The position numbers and the translations under genes are program-made. Under the pieces are notes generated by a model. That model saw only the letters and a program-made list of their open reading frames with translations, did no database searches and had not been told where the DNA came from. Source: Chthoniobacter sp. (GTDB lineage Bacteria > Verrucomicrobiota > Verrucomicrobiia > Chthoniobacterales > Chthoniobacteraceae). From it: a DNA stretch of 64,000 bases. This document shows, one piece after another, positions 34,035-43,494 of this stretch. The first letter of the stretch is position 1. Every line of letters starts with the position of its first letter. The stretch is taken from assembly GCA_021414005.1 (NCBI GenBank), contig JAIOPH010000036.1, forward strand, positions 62,001 to 126,000, written 5' to 3'.

Positions 34035-35449
34035 TCTTTCACAGTCTCGACTTCCTCATTTTCCTGATCGCCGTGCTCGCCGGCTACTGGTGCCTGCCGG
34101 CGCGCTGGCAAAACTGGTTTCTCGTTCCCGCGAGCCTCGTCTTCTACGGCTGGGTCAAGCCGTGGTTCCTGCTCCCGTTCGCCGCCACCACGGTCATTGA
34201 TTACTTCGTCGCCCGCGGTCTTGAAGCCGCGCCAGCCAAAAAACGCACGCTCATCACCATCAGCGTGGTCAGCAATCTGGGGCTGCTCGGCGTCTTCAAA
34301 TACTTCAACTTTTTCGTCGCGAACGTCGCCGCGCTGCTCGACGCCCTGCACCTGCACGTGCCGCTGCCCGTCCTCCACGTCGTCCTGCCAGCGGGCATTT
34401 CCTTCTACACGTTTCAAAGCATCGGCTACGTCGTGGATGTCGCCCGCGGCCACGTCCGCGCCTGCCGGAGCTTCCGCGATTACGCGCTCTTCGTTTCGTT
34501 TTTTCCCCAGCTCGTCGCCGGCCCCATCCAGCGCGCCGGTCATCTGCTCACGCAGATCCAGCGCCCACGCAGCCTCACGCCCGCCGTCGCCGCCGATGCG
34601 TTTTTCCTGCTCGTCTGGGGCTTTTTCAAAAAGGTCGTCATCGCCGACAACGTCGCCGTCACCGCCAACAAAGTCTTCGCGCTGCAAGATCCCTCATTCC
34701 CGATTTTGTGGACCGGCGTGCTGGCGTTCTGCATCCAGATTTACGCCGACTTTTCCGCCTACACCGACATCGCCCGCGGCAGCGCGCGACTGCTCGGTTT
34801 CGATCTCTCGCCGAACTTCAATCACCCCTACCTCGCCGACTCGCCGTCGGACTTCTGGAAACGCTGGCACATCTCGCTCTCCGCCTGGATTCGCGACTAC
34901 ATCTACATCCCGCTCGGCGGCTCGCGCGGTGGCACCGCACGCACGCTACTTAATCTCACAATCATCTTTCTGCTCACCGGACTGTGGCACGGCGCGTCGT
35001 GGAACTTCGTCCTCTGGGGCCTCTACTACGCGGTGCTCACGATCCTTTACCGCCTCGCCGCGCACCTCGTGCCGGCCGCGCTGCAAACGCTCCCCGGCGT
35101 GCGTGCGGGAAAGATTCTGCTCATGTTCGCGCTCACCAATCTCGGCTGGCTCATCTTTCGCGAGCAAAACGTCGCGCAGCTCTGGCGCGACCTCTGCCTC
35201 GATCCCCACGCTGCCCCGCCCGGCGACTGGCATGTGGCCGCCTACCTCACCGCGACGAACGCGCTCTACGCGCTGCCGCTCATCTTGCACCTGATCTGGG
35301 ACACCACTCTTCGCCCGCTGCTCGCCCGCTGGAACGCCTGGCCCCCCATCGCTTGCTGGGCCTCCACGGCCACGGCCACGATTCTCTTCGCCGGCCTGCT
35401 CGTCCTCCGCAGTAATACCACGCAGGACTTCATCTACTTCGCGTTTTAA
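34031..35449 (+). CDS. MBOAT family O-acyltransferase (AlgI-like)
   Basis: A 472-residue polytopic membrane protein that passes acyl groups across the membrane for O-acylation of an exported polymer. The start ATG overlaps the SGNH stop (ATGA). Characteristic stretches are NWFLVPASLVFYGWVKPWF, VLPAGISFYTFQSIGYVVDV, FVSFFPQLVAGPIQRAGHLL, QIYADFSAYTDIARGSARLLGF, FWKRWHISLSAWIRDYIYIPLGGSRGG and TGLWHGASWNFVLWGLYY, with catalytic His320 in LWHG. The polymer substrate is not shown by neighbours. Confidence 0.94.
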   Translation: MIFHSLDFLIFLIAVLAGYWCLPARWQNWFLVPASLVFYGWVKPWFLLPFAATTVIDYFVARGLEAAPAKKRTLITISVVSNLGLLGVFKYFNFFVANVAALLDALHLHVPLPVLHVVLPAGISFYTFQSIGYVVDVARGHVRACRSFRDYALFVSFFPQLVAGPIQRAGHLLTQIQRPRSLTPAVAADAFFLLVWGFFKKVVIADNVAVTANKVFALQDPSFPILWTGVLAFCIQIYADFSAYTDIARGSARLLGFDLSPNFNHPYLADSPSDFWKRWHISLSAWIRDYIYIPLGGSRGGTARTLLNLTIIFLLTGLWHGASWNFVLWGLYYAVLTILYRLAAHLVPAALQTLPGVRAGKILLMFALTNLGWLIFREQNVAQLWRDLCLDPHAAPPGDWHVAAYLTATNALYALPLILHLIWDTTLRPLLARWNAWPPIACWASTATATILFAGLLVLRSNTTQDFIYFAF

Positions 35450-35459
35450 GAAGCACCGC

Positions 35460-35921
35460 ATGAACCCGATCCACGGTTTCCATTTCATCCCGCCGGAAGC
35501 CCTCGCCTGGCGAAAGTCGAACCTCATGAAAATCCCCAACGCGGATTTTCTGGAGCGCACCGGCAGCGAGAACATCGGCGCACGCCTCTGGCGTCTGCCG
35601 CCCAAGAGCGCCAACACCCTGCACAAGCACATCCGGGCCGAGGAGTTCTATTTCGTGCTCGAAGGCACCGGTCGCCTGCGGGTGGGCGGGGAAACCCTGA
35701 CCGTCCCAAAATACGGCGGCGTGCTGGTGGGGCCCGATCAGCTCCGGCAGGTCTTCAATGACACCGATGAGGAAGTGCTCTGGCTGATCATCGGCGCACC
35801 GGAAGAGCTGGAGTTCCTGCAAGGCTCGAAGTCGCAGATGGACCTCTCCCTCATCTATCCCGTGGCCCCCACGCAACTGCCCAAGGAACTCGACGGCGTG
35901 GAGTGGCCGCCGAAAAATTGA
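35460..35921 (+). CDS. Cupin domain protein
   Basis: A 153-residue single-cupin protein. Cupin motif 1 is visible as PKSANTLHKHIRAEEFYFVLEGTGRLRVGGE, giving H-x-H and E ligands. Motif 2 (KYGGVLVGPDQLRQVFN) lacks the usual His, having Gln or Asp instead, so metal binding may be altered. It follows the MBOAT gene by 10 bp. The role is unknown; members range from sugar epimerases to dioxygenases. Confidence 0.82.
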   Translation: MNPIHGFHFIPPEALAWRKSNLMKIPNADFLERTGSENIGARLWRLPPKSANTLHKHIRAEEFYFVLEGTGRLRVGGETLTVPKYGGVLVGPDQLRQVFNDTDEEVLWLIIGAPEELEFLQGSKSQMDLSLIYPVAPTQLPKELDGVEWPPKN

Positions 35922-35972
35922 GACACAAATCCATTACCCACCGAAGGCACCCGCCCGAACCGCACACCTCCC

Positions 35973-36254
35973 ATGCCCCACGTTCTCATCATTCACGAAG
36001 TCGCCGACTATCCGGCCTGGAAGAAGGTCTTCGACAACGCCGCTGGCATCCGCAAGGAAGCCGGCGAGCGCACCTACCAGGTTCTGAAATACGAGCAGGA
36101 CGCCAACAAGATCGTCCACTTCTCCACCTGGACTTCCCACGCCGACGCCAAGGCGTTCTTCGAGTCTCCGCGCCTTGTAAAAATCCGCGAAGAAGCAGGC
36201 GTGAAAGCCCCTGACTTCATCTACCTCGATGAACTCGAAGCCGGTACCCTGTAG
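35973..36254 (+). CDS. Small ferredoxin-like alpha-beta barrel protein (ABM-like)
   Basis: A 93-residue protein (PHVLIIHEVADYPAWKKVFD, RTYQVLKYEQDANKIVHFSTW, DAKAFFESPRLVKIREEAGV) with the pattern of stand-alone dimeric alpha-beta barrel proteins related to antibiotic-biosynthesis monooxygenases. No catalytic residues can be assigned. It ends convergently against the defence operon. Confidence 0.7.
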   Translation: MPHVLIIHEVADYPAWKKVFDNAAGIRKEAGERTYQVLKYEQDANKIVHFSTWTSHADAKAFFESPRLVKIREEAGVKAPDFIYLDELEAGTL

Positions 36255-36302
36255 CACGCCTCAGATCGAAACCCGGTCTGCTCAATTGATTTGCCTGTGA
36301 AC

Positions 36303-38420
36303 TTACAAAGCGACTTGGCAGTCTTTCACCACTTCCTGCTCAAACTGGTCCAAGTCGAGAGAATCAACTCGAAGGGCCTTCACTGCTGCCAAAGCCTCAT
36401 CAATTGACTCCAAGCCACGGAGGGTTCGGGTCAGCTTATCGCTCACCTGAAGCGGAACGCCGAATTCTTCGAGGGCTACTTGGAATGGTGGACGGAAAAG
36501 ATTTTCCAGTTTGCCAGCAAAGAAGGAATAGTCGCCGCTACCGCCGACCACATGGCTACGGATGTCGGAGAAGGCTCGCAGAACTCGAGGCAATTCAAAA
36601 CTCGCCCACGTTCTTTCAAACTCCAGAACACGCTCAACTGCCTCATCGACTGTTGCTGCGGCATACTGTCCCTCCAACTCATCCAAAATTCGCCTGCGAA
36701 TGTCCGGCGTGTCGCGGAGCTTTGAAATTTTTAACGCAAGCTGCGCTCCTGAGACAACGCCGGCCTGACGCCGCCCGCTTAGCAGATGAGTCCATGCGAG
36801 GACGCAAACTTCCTTGAGATTCTCCCATCGCGGATAGCCGGTCCACGCGAGCAGTGCTTTTTGGCGGGCGGAGGCCGTTTTGAGGTGCCTCGCCAAAGCC
36901 AACAGATTGTCAGGTTCAATGCTCGAATGGATTTTCAGCAGTTCCATCGGTAGGTCTGTCTGCTGGGTGAACGGTTCCAATCGTGTCCTGGATTCGGGCG
37001 AAAGGTCCGCATCGTCCAATTGAACCAAAATACTGTCTGGCATGTCGGCGCCTTGGGTGAACACAGGGAAGTCCACGAACGGCAACTCCTCCTCAGGAGG
37101 TTCATGGAAGAGGAACACCCGACCAACGAAGTGCTCAAACATCCGGCCCGAGCGCCCCTTGATGTTGTTGAAAGTGAAGAAATCCAGCTTCTCCCTCGCG
37201 ATGGTGTTGTCGAAGATGATGACGTTCTTTGCCTTCGTGTTTACACCCTCGATGAGCGTCGAGGTGCAAATCAGCACGTCGATTCTTCCATCGTTGAACG
37301 CTCGCACGACATATTGCCCAAGTGACCTCGGAAGCCTGCCGTGGTGTATCCCGATGCTTTGCTTGATCGAACGCGGAAGAACTCACTCTGGATGAAAGTG
37401 CTGCTCCATCCAGACCGCTGCGGAGTCGGCGTCGTGGGTTGGCTCCGTGACTCCCGCTTCCAGCAATGCCTTGGCAACGTCGTTCGTGCTCTTGGGCGAT
37501 TTGCAGAAAATCAGGGTTGGTTCGCCTTGTAGTTGCTTCACCAACTGGCACAGCGTGTTAAGTTCGGAGCCCGACCTTTTAACCCGAATGAGGTCCGAGG
37601 CTACGGTTGCATATGTGGTGGGAAAAAACCGGCAGCGGAACCGCGCCTCAAGTCCCTCAGGAATTTGCCTGACACATGGGCCAAGAAGGTAGAACTGCCC
37701 GCCGCCCTTCGAGAGTTTGTAGAATGCGTGATTCAGAGCCACTGTGCGCTTCTGGTCTGCGGCTACAGCACCAATCTTGTAGAACTCGTCGATGACGAAG
37801 AAATCGATGTGGGGAAACTCTTCATAAACATTCGCCCGCTCCGCAGTGAACACGAAGATGTTGCGGGCTCCCGGGCTTTGAGACACCTGCGTGACGACCT
37901 TGAACGTTGGGGAAAACCTTGAGAGCCGCCGTCTTGTTTCATCAATCAGCGCAATCGTGGGAACCACAACGACGATGTTCTTGTAGCGTCCGCTGGCGAT
38001 GATGGCGTCGATGACTTTGCTCTTACCGAAACTCGTCGGCGCGCTGAGGATGATGTTGTCCCCGTCGAGCAATCGCCGATAGACCTCAGCCTGCTCGCGG
38101 TGAAAGACCATCGGCTCTCCGAAAGTGAGCGGACGATGGTATTCATAGGCGATAGAATCCATCAACGACAGCGGCTTTTCCTCCATGTAGGGGAACAGGC
38201 CGAGTTCACGGACAAGGCCGTCCAATATCGGCTGGTAGCCTGCAAAGGACTCTCTGTGTTCCAGAGCACGGAACACGACGTCCCGGCACTGGTCCTCCGA
38301 ACGGCTGTTGCCGTCGGAGCGGTTATTGAAGAGCCTTGTCATATCCTTCAACAAAGCAAACGGTTGACGGGCTACAGACTCTTGGTCCGCGAGCTGACTC
38401 TTGAGTTCGTCGAATGTCAT
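36303..38420 (-). pseudogene. hamB: Hachiman defence helicase HamB, interrupted by in-frame TGA
   Basis: Superfamily 2 DEAD/DEAH helicase of the Hachiman anti-phage system, 705 sense codons with one internal stop. Walker A is SAPTSFGKS (K133) and the DExx box is FFVIDEFYKIGAV (D211-E212). Later motifs are GIHHGRLPRSLGQY and DVLICTSTLIEGVNTKAKNVIIFDN, followed by KGRSGRMF. Codon 346 (37383-37385) is TGA after QHFHPE. The frame continues unchanged with VLPRSIKQSIGIHHG, and homologues are expected to have Trp here (TGG to TGA). A GTG at 37307 begins only a C-terminal fragment. The defect separates the two helicase lobes, so the system is probably inactive if the base is real. Confidence 0.82.
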
Positions 38421-39271
38421 ATCGTTTGCCAGGCTTGAAGTTTGGAGTCCAACTCGGCCAATAGCGTCTTCTTGGTATTCAGCGGTAACAGAATGAGGTG
38501 GATCGTGACATCCTTCGGCAGTGCCTTACCCGCAAACAGAGCGTGGTGTTTCCGAATCTCCGCCTCGAAGTCGGCTTCGTAAGCGGCGTCGCATTTCGAG
38601 TGGCCGCTCAAGCAATCACTGTCGTAGGTAAGCAAAACCGCGATGCACGCTCTGGAGAACACTTCGTCCAACGACTTGTTCTCCGACAATAGGGTTTCGA
38701 GCGCGCTGGCATGTGGCCAAGTCGGGTCGATCTTGCCTTTGATGAGAAGGAATTCGTCTCGCAGATAGTTAGCCTCAGTGTGCGTCCCGAGTTCATTCAC
38801 GACATCGCGGACGGCATCGCCGATGTCGGAATAGAACTTTGCTTCGCCGAGCCAAAGTTCCAAGGCACCGGCAGGCCCCACCACGTGGACTGCGTCGAAG
38901 CCTTTCACGGTGTCGTTGCGTGCGGTCTTGTAGTAAATCTTCGAAATGGCGGGATGGGAATCGAACACCTCCCTAATCGCGGCGTGCAGAAACAGTTCTC
39001 CGAACTCGCCGCGATTCTCGAACTTTCGGGACTGGTAAACACGCTTCGCCGCATCTCGGATCATCTGGACGGCATTGCCCGAGTTCATGTCGTTCAACTC
39101 GGCATGTTTGAGAGCAAATTCTGGCAGCCACTCGATGATGTGGCGTGCGAACTGCGAGGCACGCCATGCATCGCGTTCGTAACCAACGCACAAACCTGTG
39201 ATGCTGGGCTTCGCAGCAACGTCATGGACGCGAACCTTCAAGAATGCTGCGGGTTTTGTAGGGCGGGTCAT
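38417..39271 (-). CDS. hamA: Hachiman defence nuclease HamA (DUF1837)
   Basis: A 284-residue protein matching the DUF1837 effector of Hachiman. The start is the ATG at 39271; the frame is open 33 codons further upstream without family sequence. A restriction-endonuclease-like core is visible: E89 in NRGEFGELFLHAAIRE, D126 in VKGFDAVHVV and E143-x-K145 in ELWLGEAKFYSD. HamA with HamB degrades DNA after the helicase senses invading DNA (established for other members). The stop overlaps the hamB start by ATGA. Composition is clearly more AT-rich than the flanks, consistent with transfer. Confidence 0.82.
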   Translation of the reverse strand: MTRPTKPAAFLKVRVHDVAAKPSITGLCVGYERDAWRASQFARHIIEWLPEFALKHAELNDMNSGNAVQMIRDAAKRVYQSRKFENRGEFGELFLHAAIREVFDSHPAISKIYYKTARNDTVKGFDAVHVVGPAGALELWLGEAKFYSDIGDAVRDVVNELGTHTEANYLRDEFLLIKGKIDPTWPHASALETLLSENKSLDEVFSRACIAVLLTYDSDCLSGHSKCDAAYEADFEAEIRKHHALFAGKALPKDVTIHLILLPLNTKKTLLAELDSKLQAWQTI

Positions 39272-39533
39272 CTTTCGGGTATCACCTCGGCGAGAAATTT
39301 TGGACGGGGCATTGATTTCGGGGAGAAGTGATACGGTCGTGGGGATGGGAACCGGGTCGATGCTACGCATCCGCGCTTCTCCTACGCAATCATTCCTGCG
39401 TGAGGGGCGCGTTCCTTATCGCATTTTCGCTTCTCTGCTCACCTCTTCATTGGCACATGGCGTGAAGGTCCGGTTCTTAAATAACCACCTTCGCCGCTGG
39501 CGCGGGGGGAAAGCTCGGGGTTAGATTCGCGGC

Positions 39534-40961
39534 ATGAACGCATCCCCTTCCCTGCTTATCGACGGCGCGTGGGTCGCGGCGGTGGCGACCGCGCCAGTTT
39601 TCAATCCCGCCACGGGCGAGGAAATCGCCCGCGTGCCGCTAGGCGGTGCGTGGGAGATTGAGCAGGCGCTGGCGGCCGCGCATGCGGCGTTTCCCAAGGT
39701 GCGCGCCACGGCGGCGCATGAACGGGCGGCGCTGCTGTTGCGAATTGCCGCAGCGATCGAGGACCGGCAGGCGGATTTTGTGGCGGCGATCGTGAGCGAG
39801 GCGGGCAAGCCGGTGGTATTTGCGGAAGCCGAGGTGACGCGGGCGGCGATGACTTTCACGGCGGCGGCGGAAGAGGCGCGGCGGGCGCACGGCGAGTTGC
39901 TACCGGTGGATGCCTTTCCCAGCGGGCACGGGCATCTCGGGTTGGTGCGGCGCTTCCCGCTGGGCGTCATCACGGCGATTACACCTTTTAATTTCCCGCT
40001 CAATCTCGTGGCCCACAAAGTCGCGCCCGCGCTGGCGACGGGCAACACCATGGTGGTGAAGCCGGCGATGAAGACGCCGCTCACCGCGCTGCTGCTCGCC
40101 GAGGTGCTGCACGCGGCGGGCGTGCCCGCGGGGCAGATGAATTTCGTGACGTGCGGAAATGAGGACGCGGCGCGACTGGTCACGGATGCGCGGGTAAAAA
40201 AGGTGACCTTCACCGGGAGCCCGGCGGTGGGCTGGCGGCTGAAGGAACTGTGCGGCAAGAAGCGCATCACGCTGGAGCTGGGCGGCAACGCGGGCGTGAT
40301 CGTCCACAGCGATGCGGACGTGGCGGCGGCCGTTCCGCTGATTGCCACGGGGGCGTTCGGCTACGCGGGACAGTCGTGCATCAGCGTGCAGCGCGTGGTG
40401 GTGCATGAGTCGCGCTACGAGGAGGTAAAGGCGGCGCTCGTCGCGCACATCGCCGCGAAAGTGCTGACTGGCGATCCATGGGAACGGACGACGGTGGTCG
40501 GGCCGATGATCACTGAGCAGGCGCGCGATGCAGTGCGGGAGAGGATCGCGACGGCGCTGGCCGGCGGCGCGCGGCTGGTCTGCGGCGGCGAAGTGCGCGG
40601 ACGCTGCCTGGAGGCGACGGTGCTGGAAAACGCCGGCGCCACGATGGCGATCTGCGCGGAGGAGGCGTTCGCGCCGGTGCTCACGCTGCATCGCTACGCG
40701 GAGTTCGCGGAGGCGCTGGCCTTTGTGAACGCGTCGGACTTCGGCCTGCAGGCGGGCGTTTTCACCCGCGACCTCACGCTCGCGCTGCGGGCCTATGAGG
40801 AGCTGGAAGTCGGCGGCGTGCTCATCAATCAAGTGCCGACTTTCCGCGTGGAAAACATGCCGTATGGCGGCATCAAAGATTCGGGCTTTGGTCGCGAGGG
40901 CGTCCGCTACACGATGGAAGAAATGACGGAGCTGAAATCGCTGATCATCAAAGGAACGTAA
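39534..40961 (+). CDS. Aldehyde dehydrogenase family protein
   Basis: A 475-residue NAD(P)-dependent aldehyde dehydrogenase. Motifs are GVITAITPFNFPLNLVAHKVAPAL, NTMVVKPAMKTPLTALLLAEVL, VTFTGSPAVGWRLK, ITLELGGNAGVIVH (catalytic Glu), GYAGQSCISVQRVVVHE (catalytic Cys) and MPYGGIKDSGFGREGVRYTMEEM. It resembles lactaldehyde or succinate-semialdehyde types; the substrate cannot be fixed. The PDZ protein gene starts directly after its stop codon. Confidence 0.93.
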   Translation: MNASPSLLIDGAWVAAVATAPVFNPATGEEIARVPLGGAWEIEQALAAAHAAFPKVRATAAHERAALLLRIAAAIEDRQADFVAAIVSEAGKPVVFAEAEVTRAAMTFTAAAEEARRAHGELLPVDAFPSGHGHLGLVRRFPLGVITAITPFNFPLNLVAHKVAPALATGNTMVVKPAMKTPLTALLLAEVLHAAGVPAGQMNFVTCGNEDAARLVTDARVKKVTFTGSPAVGWRLKELCGKKRITLELGGNAGVIVHSDADVAAAVPLIATGAFGYAGQSCISVQRVVVHESRYEEVKAALVAHIAAKVLTGDPWERTTVVGPMITEQARDAVRERIATALAGGARLVCGGEVRGRCLEATVLENAGATMAICAEEAFAPVLTLHRYAEFAEALAFVNASDFGLQAGVFTRDLTLALRAYEELEVGGVLINQVPTFRVENMPYGGIKDSGFGREGVRYTMEEMTELKSLIIKGT

Positions 40962-41444
40962 ATGGGACCCACGTCGCACCACACGCACTCGCTGCGTCTC
41001 GGCGTCGGATTTTTCGCCATGCTCGCGCTCGCCCACCCGCTGCCCGCGCGCCCGCCGGCCAGCCCAGCACTGCCCACGGTCCCGCGCCAGACGATCACGC
41101 CGCTCACGAAACAGCCCACGCCAGGGCTGCCGCAGTTGCTCTTTGGTCTCGGCGTGGGTTTCGACCGCTTCGGCGGTGCGCAGGGCATGACGCTCACGCG
41201 CGTTCTGCCGGATTCGCCAGCGGCGCGCGCGGGACTCGCGGTGGGCGGCGTGCTGGTGGAAATCAACGGCATCGTCACCGCCGGCCGCACCGCCGACGAG
41301 TGCATCCGCATCATCCAAAACACCGACGGCCCGGTGCGCCTGAAATACGTGGGGCCCGATCAGGAGGAGAAGGCGCTGAAGCTGCGCAAAGTCTGGCTGC
41401 CGATGCCGCCCGCTTTGCTGCCCTACAACCCGGAGAATCCGTGA
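40962..41444 (+). CDS. Secreted PDZ-domain protein
   Basis: A 160-residue protein with a probable signal segment (GVGFFAMLALAHPLPA), a Pro-rich linker and one PDZ domain at about 55-135: FGLGVGFDRFGGAQGMTLTR, VLPDSPAARAGLAVGGVLVEINGI and ADECIRIIQNTDGPVRLKY. There is no protease domain, so it is a stand-alone adaptor. It abuts the aldehyde dehydrogenase stop with no spacer, giving a two-gene unit without an obvious functional link. Confidence 0.82.
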   Translation: MGPTSHHTHSLRLGVGFFAMLALAHPLPARPPASPALPTVPRQTITPLTKQPTPGLPQLLFGLGVGFDRFGGAQGMTLTRVLPDSPAARAGLAVGGVLVEINGIVTAGRTADECIRIIQNTDGPVRLKYVGPDQEEKALKLRKVWLPMPPALLPYNPENP

Positions 41445-41457
41445 GCGCGGCGTTGCG

Positions 41458-42414
41458 CTACGGCACGGGCGCGCCGGGCGCGGGGTCGGTGAAATCGAAG
41501 TCGGCGATGACGGCGCGGTGATCGGAGCGGAGGGAGTGACCGTGCGTGCAGGATACGGGACGCAGTCGGCGGCTGCCCCAGATTTGATCCAGCGACAGGA
41601 CGGGCAGCGGCATGGGCCAGGTGTCGGCCAGCCCGCGGCCCGCGGCTTCAAAGGCGTTCGCCATTTCCGCGCGGAGCGGCGCGAGATGAACGGATTCGCG
41701 CGGCGTGTTGAAGTCCCCGAGCACGATGAGATTCTCGCCGAAGTGCGGCGCGATCCGGTCGGTGAGATTCCTGAACGCGTTGCGCCGCGATTGTCGGGGC
41801 CGGGCCGTCAGGTCCGCCTGAACGAGTGTAAGCACACGCCCTCTCGTCTCGATCTGCAGGAGTGCGCCGTAGGAGTTGCGGGCGATCATGCGGCTCTCCT
41901 GCGCGAGAATGCGGCCGCGCACGAGGCAGGTCATTTCGCCGGGAAATTCCGCGACTTCATAGCCGGGCATCTCGGCCTGCCAGCGCGCGAGATTGGAAAA
42001 TCCACGCCGGTGTCCCTCCGCGAGCGTGATGACATCCGCATCCTGCGCGCGCAGCCAGCGGGCGACGGCGGGGAGGCCGCTGGTGGGGCGGCTGACATTC
42101 CAATGGATCACGCGCAACTCGCCGCGCCGCGTCGGCAGCGGATGCCAGAACCAGTTCGCTCCGAGCCACGCCGCCCCAGCCCCGACCGCCAGCACGGCGA
42201 ACATCCACGCAGCCACGCGCCGCTTTTTCCACGCCCAGAAAACCGCCAGCACGCCTACGCCCACGGCGATAACGGGCCACGGCGTGACGTAGAAAAGCAG
42301 TGCGCAACCATCGATCTCGTCGCGCGTGGTGAGGCGCAGCGCCAGCCCGACCACCAGCAGCACGGCGGCGGCGTACGCGCCGGGGACGAGAAGACGTGCG
42401 ATCGCTTTCCGCAT
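41458..42414 (-). CDS. Endonuclease/exonuclease/phosphatase family membrane protein
   Basis: A 318-residue protein, ATG at 42414 overlapping the stop of the upstream glycosyltransferase. Three N-terminal hydrophobic helices (AYAAAVLLVVGLALRL, VIAVGVGVLAVFWAW, WMFAVLAVGAGAAWLG) precede an EEP domain: RVIHWNVSRP, DADVITLAEGHR, NLIVLGDFNTPRES, LSLDQIWG and SLRSDHRAVIADF. The conserved Asn, Glu, Asp-Asn and Asp-His are present, so phosphodiesterase activity is likely. The substrate is unknown. Confidence 0.85.
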   Translation of the reverse strand: MRKAIARLLVPGAYAAAVLLVVGLALRLTTRDEIDGCALLFYVTPWPVIAVGVGVLAVFWAWKKRRVAAWMFAVLAVGAGAAWLGANWFWHPLPTRRGELRVIHWNVSRPTSGLPAVARWLRAQDADVITLAEGHRRGFSNLARWQAEMPGYEVAEFPGEMTCLVRGRILAQESRMIARNSYGALLQIETRGRVLTLVQADLTARPRQSRRNAFRNLTDRIAPHFGENLIVLGDFNTPRESVHLAPLRAEMANAFEAAGRGLADTWPMPLPVLSLDQIWGSRRLRPVSCTHGHSLRSDHRAVIADFDFTDPAPGAPVP

Positions 42415-43427
42415 CACGCCGAGAGCCGCGCGAGCACGGCCTGCAACTGCCGCGCGACGACCGCGAAGGATAGCGTCTCGCGCGCGAGTTCCACCGCCCG
42501 CGCGACCACGGTTTCGACGTCGTGCGGGTGATCGAGCAGCCGCGCCGCGAGGTCGGCGAGATGCTCGGGAGTGCGTCCGTGCCCGCAGATGTCGGGAAAG
42601 ACGAGGCGCTCTGTCGTACCATTGCCGCCCACACACGGCACGCGGCAGAGCAGCGCATCGCCGGCTACCTGGCCGGGCACGGCGCTGGCGTCGAGTTGCC
42701 AGACGAGGCGGTGCTGCGCCATCAACCGGAGATAGCGCGGATACGGGAGCCGGTGCTCGATCACGCGGAGCAGCCCGTCGGGTAGTTCCAGCCGCGCGAG
42801 CATCCGACGTCCGCGCCAGCCGTCGCCGTTGAAAACGGTCACGGGCTCATACATGGCGCTGGCGACCTGGCGGATGGCAAGGAGTGCGGCGAGATGGTTG
42901 CGCGACGGGACGGAAAACTCGCGCGTGCCGATGAAGATGCCGCGGCGCTCCTCGATGGGCTGCGAAAAATCCCAGCGCGCGTCGTCCACCGGATACGGCG
43001 TCGGCAGAAACTCCACGCGCCGCGCTCCGGCTCCGAGAAAAAGCGGTGCAAGATCCGGCACCGTGGCGAGCGCGGCATTGGCGCGCTGGCAAATCTCCTG
43101 GAACAGCCGCAGCCGCGCGGGTCGGTCCAGCAACTCCGCCACCTGGCAGGCGCCCGCCTCTTTCAGCGCCACGATGACGGTCTTCCCCGCGCGCCGCAGT
43201 TCCAGCAGCGCCTGCCGCGACGCCTTCAAATCCTGGCGGAGCAGTAGCAGCACATGCTTCGTGTCCGCCGGGATCGCGTCGTCGCGCCGATAAAACGCAC
43301 CGCCCGCGCTGGCGGCGAATGCGTGGTAATTGACCGGCGGATGTGTGGCGTCGTCCGGGGCACCAGCGAAATCGGGAAAGTGCTGCTCGGGGTCGCGCCC
43401 GCCGGGATTGAGGACTGCCAGTGACAT
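42414..43427 (-). CDS. Glycosyltransferase, GT-B-like
   Basis: A 337-residue protein from the ATG at 43427 (GTG at 43445 is also possible). The N-terminal part has VNYHAFAASAGGAFYRRDD and KHVLLLLRQDLKASRQALLEL. The C-terminal half looks like a GT-B nucleotide-sugar domain: RGIFIGTREFSVPSRNHLAAL, YPRYLRLMAQHRLVWQLDAS, GQVAGDALLCRVPCVGGNG and HLADLAARLLDHPHD. The family is not certain. It overlaps the EEP-family gene by one base. Confidence 0.65.
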   Translation of the reverse strand: MSLAVLNPGGRDPEQHFPDFAGAPDDATHPPVNYHAFAASAGGAFYRRDDAIPADTKHVLLLLRQDLKASRQALLELRRAGKTVIVALKEAGACQVAELLDRPARLRLFQEICQRANAALATVPDLAPLFLGAGARRVEFLPTPYPVDDARWDFSQPIEERRGIFIGTREFSVPSRNHLAALLAIRQVASAMYEPVTVFNGDGWRGRRMLARLELPDGLLRVIEHRLPYPRYLRLMAQHRLVWQLDASAVPGQVAGDALLCRVPCVGGNGTTERLVFPDICGHGRTPEHLADLAARLLDHPHDVETVVARAVELARETLSFAVVARQLQAVLARLSA

Positions 43428-43494
43428 GGATGCGGGCAACTTCACCGCAAAACCGCCACCGCCGCAACGCGCGACTCGCGGGCCGGGCGACGCG

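Noticed and set aside
37383..37385. TGA read as tryptophan by an alternative genetic code
   Set aside because: Many genes in the window end normally at TGA, and the other internal stop (in hemL) is TAG, so a code change does not explain both.
39900..41651. A 583-codon minus-strand frame over the aldehyde dehydrogenase and PDZ genes
   Set aside because: Antisense shadow; both plus-strand genes have intact family motifs.
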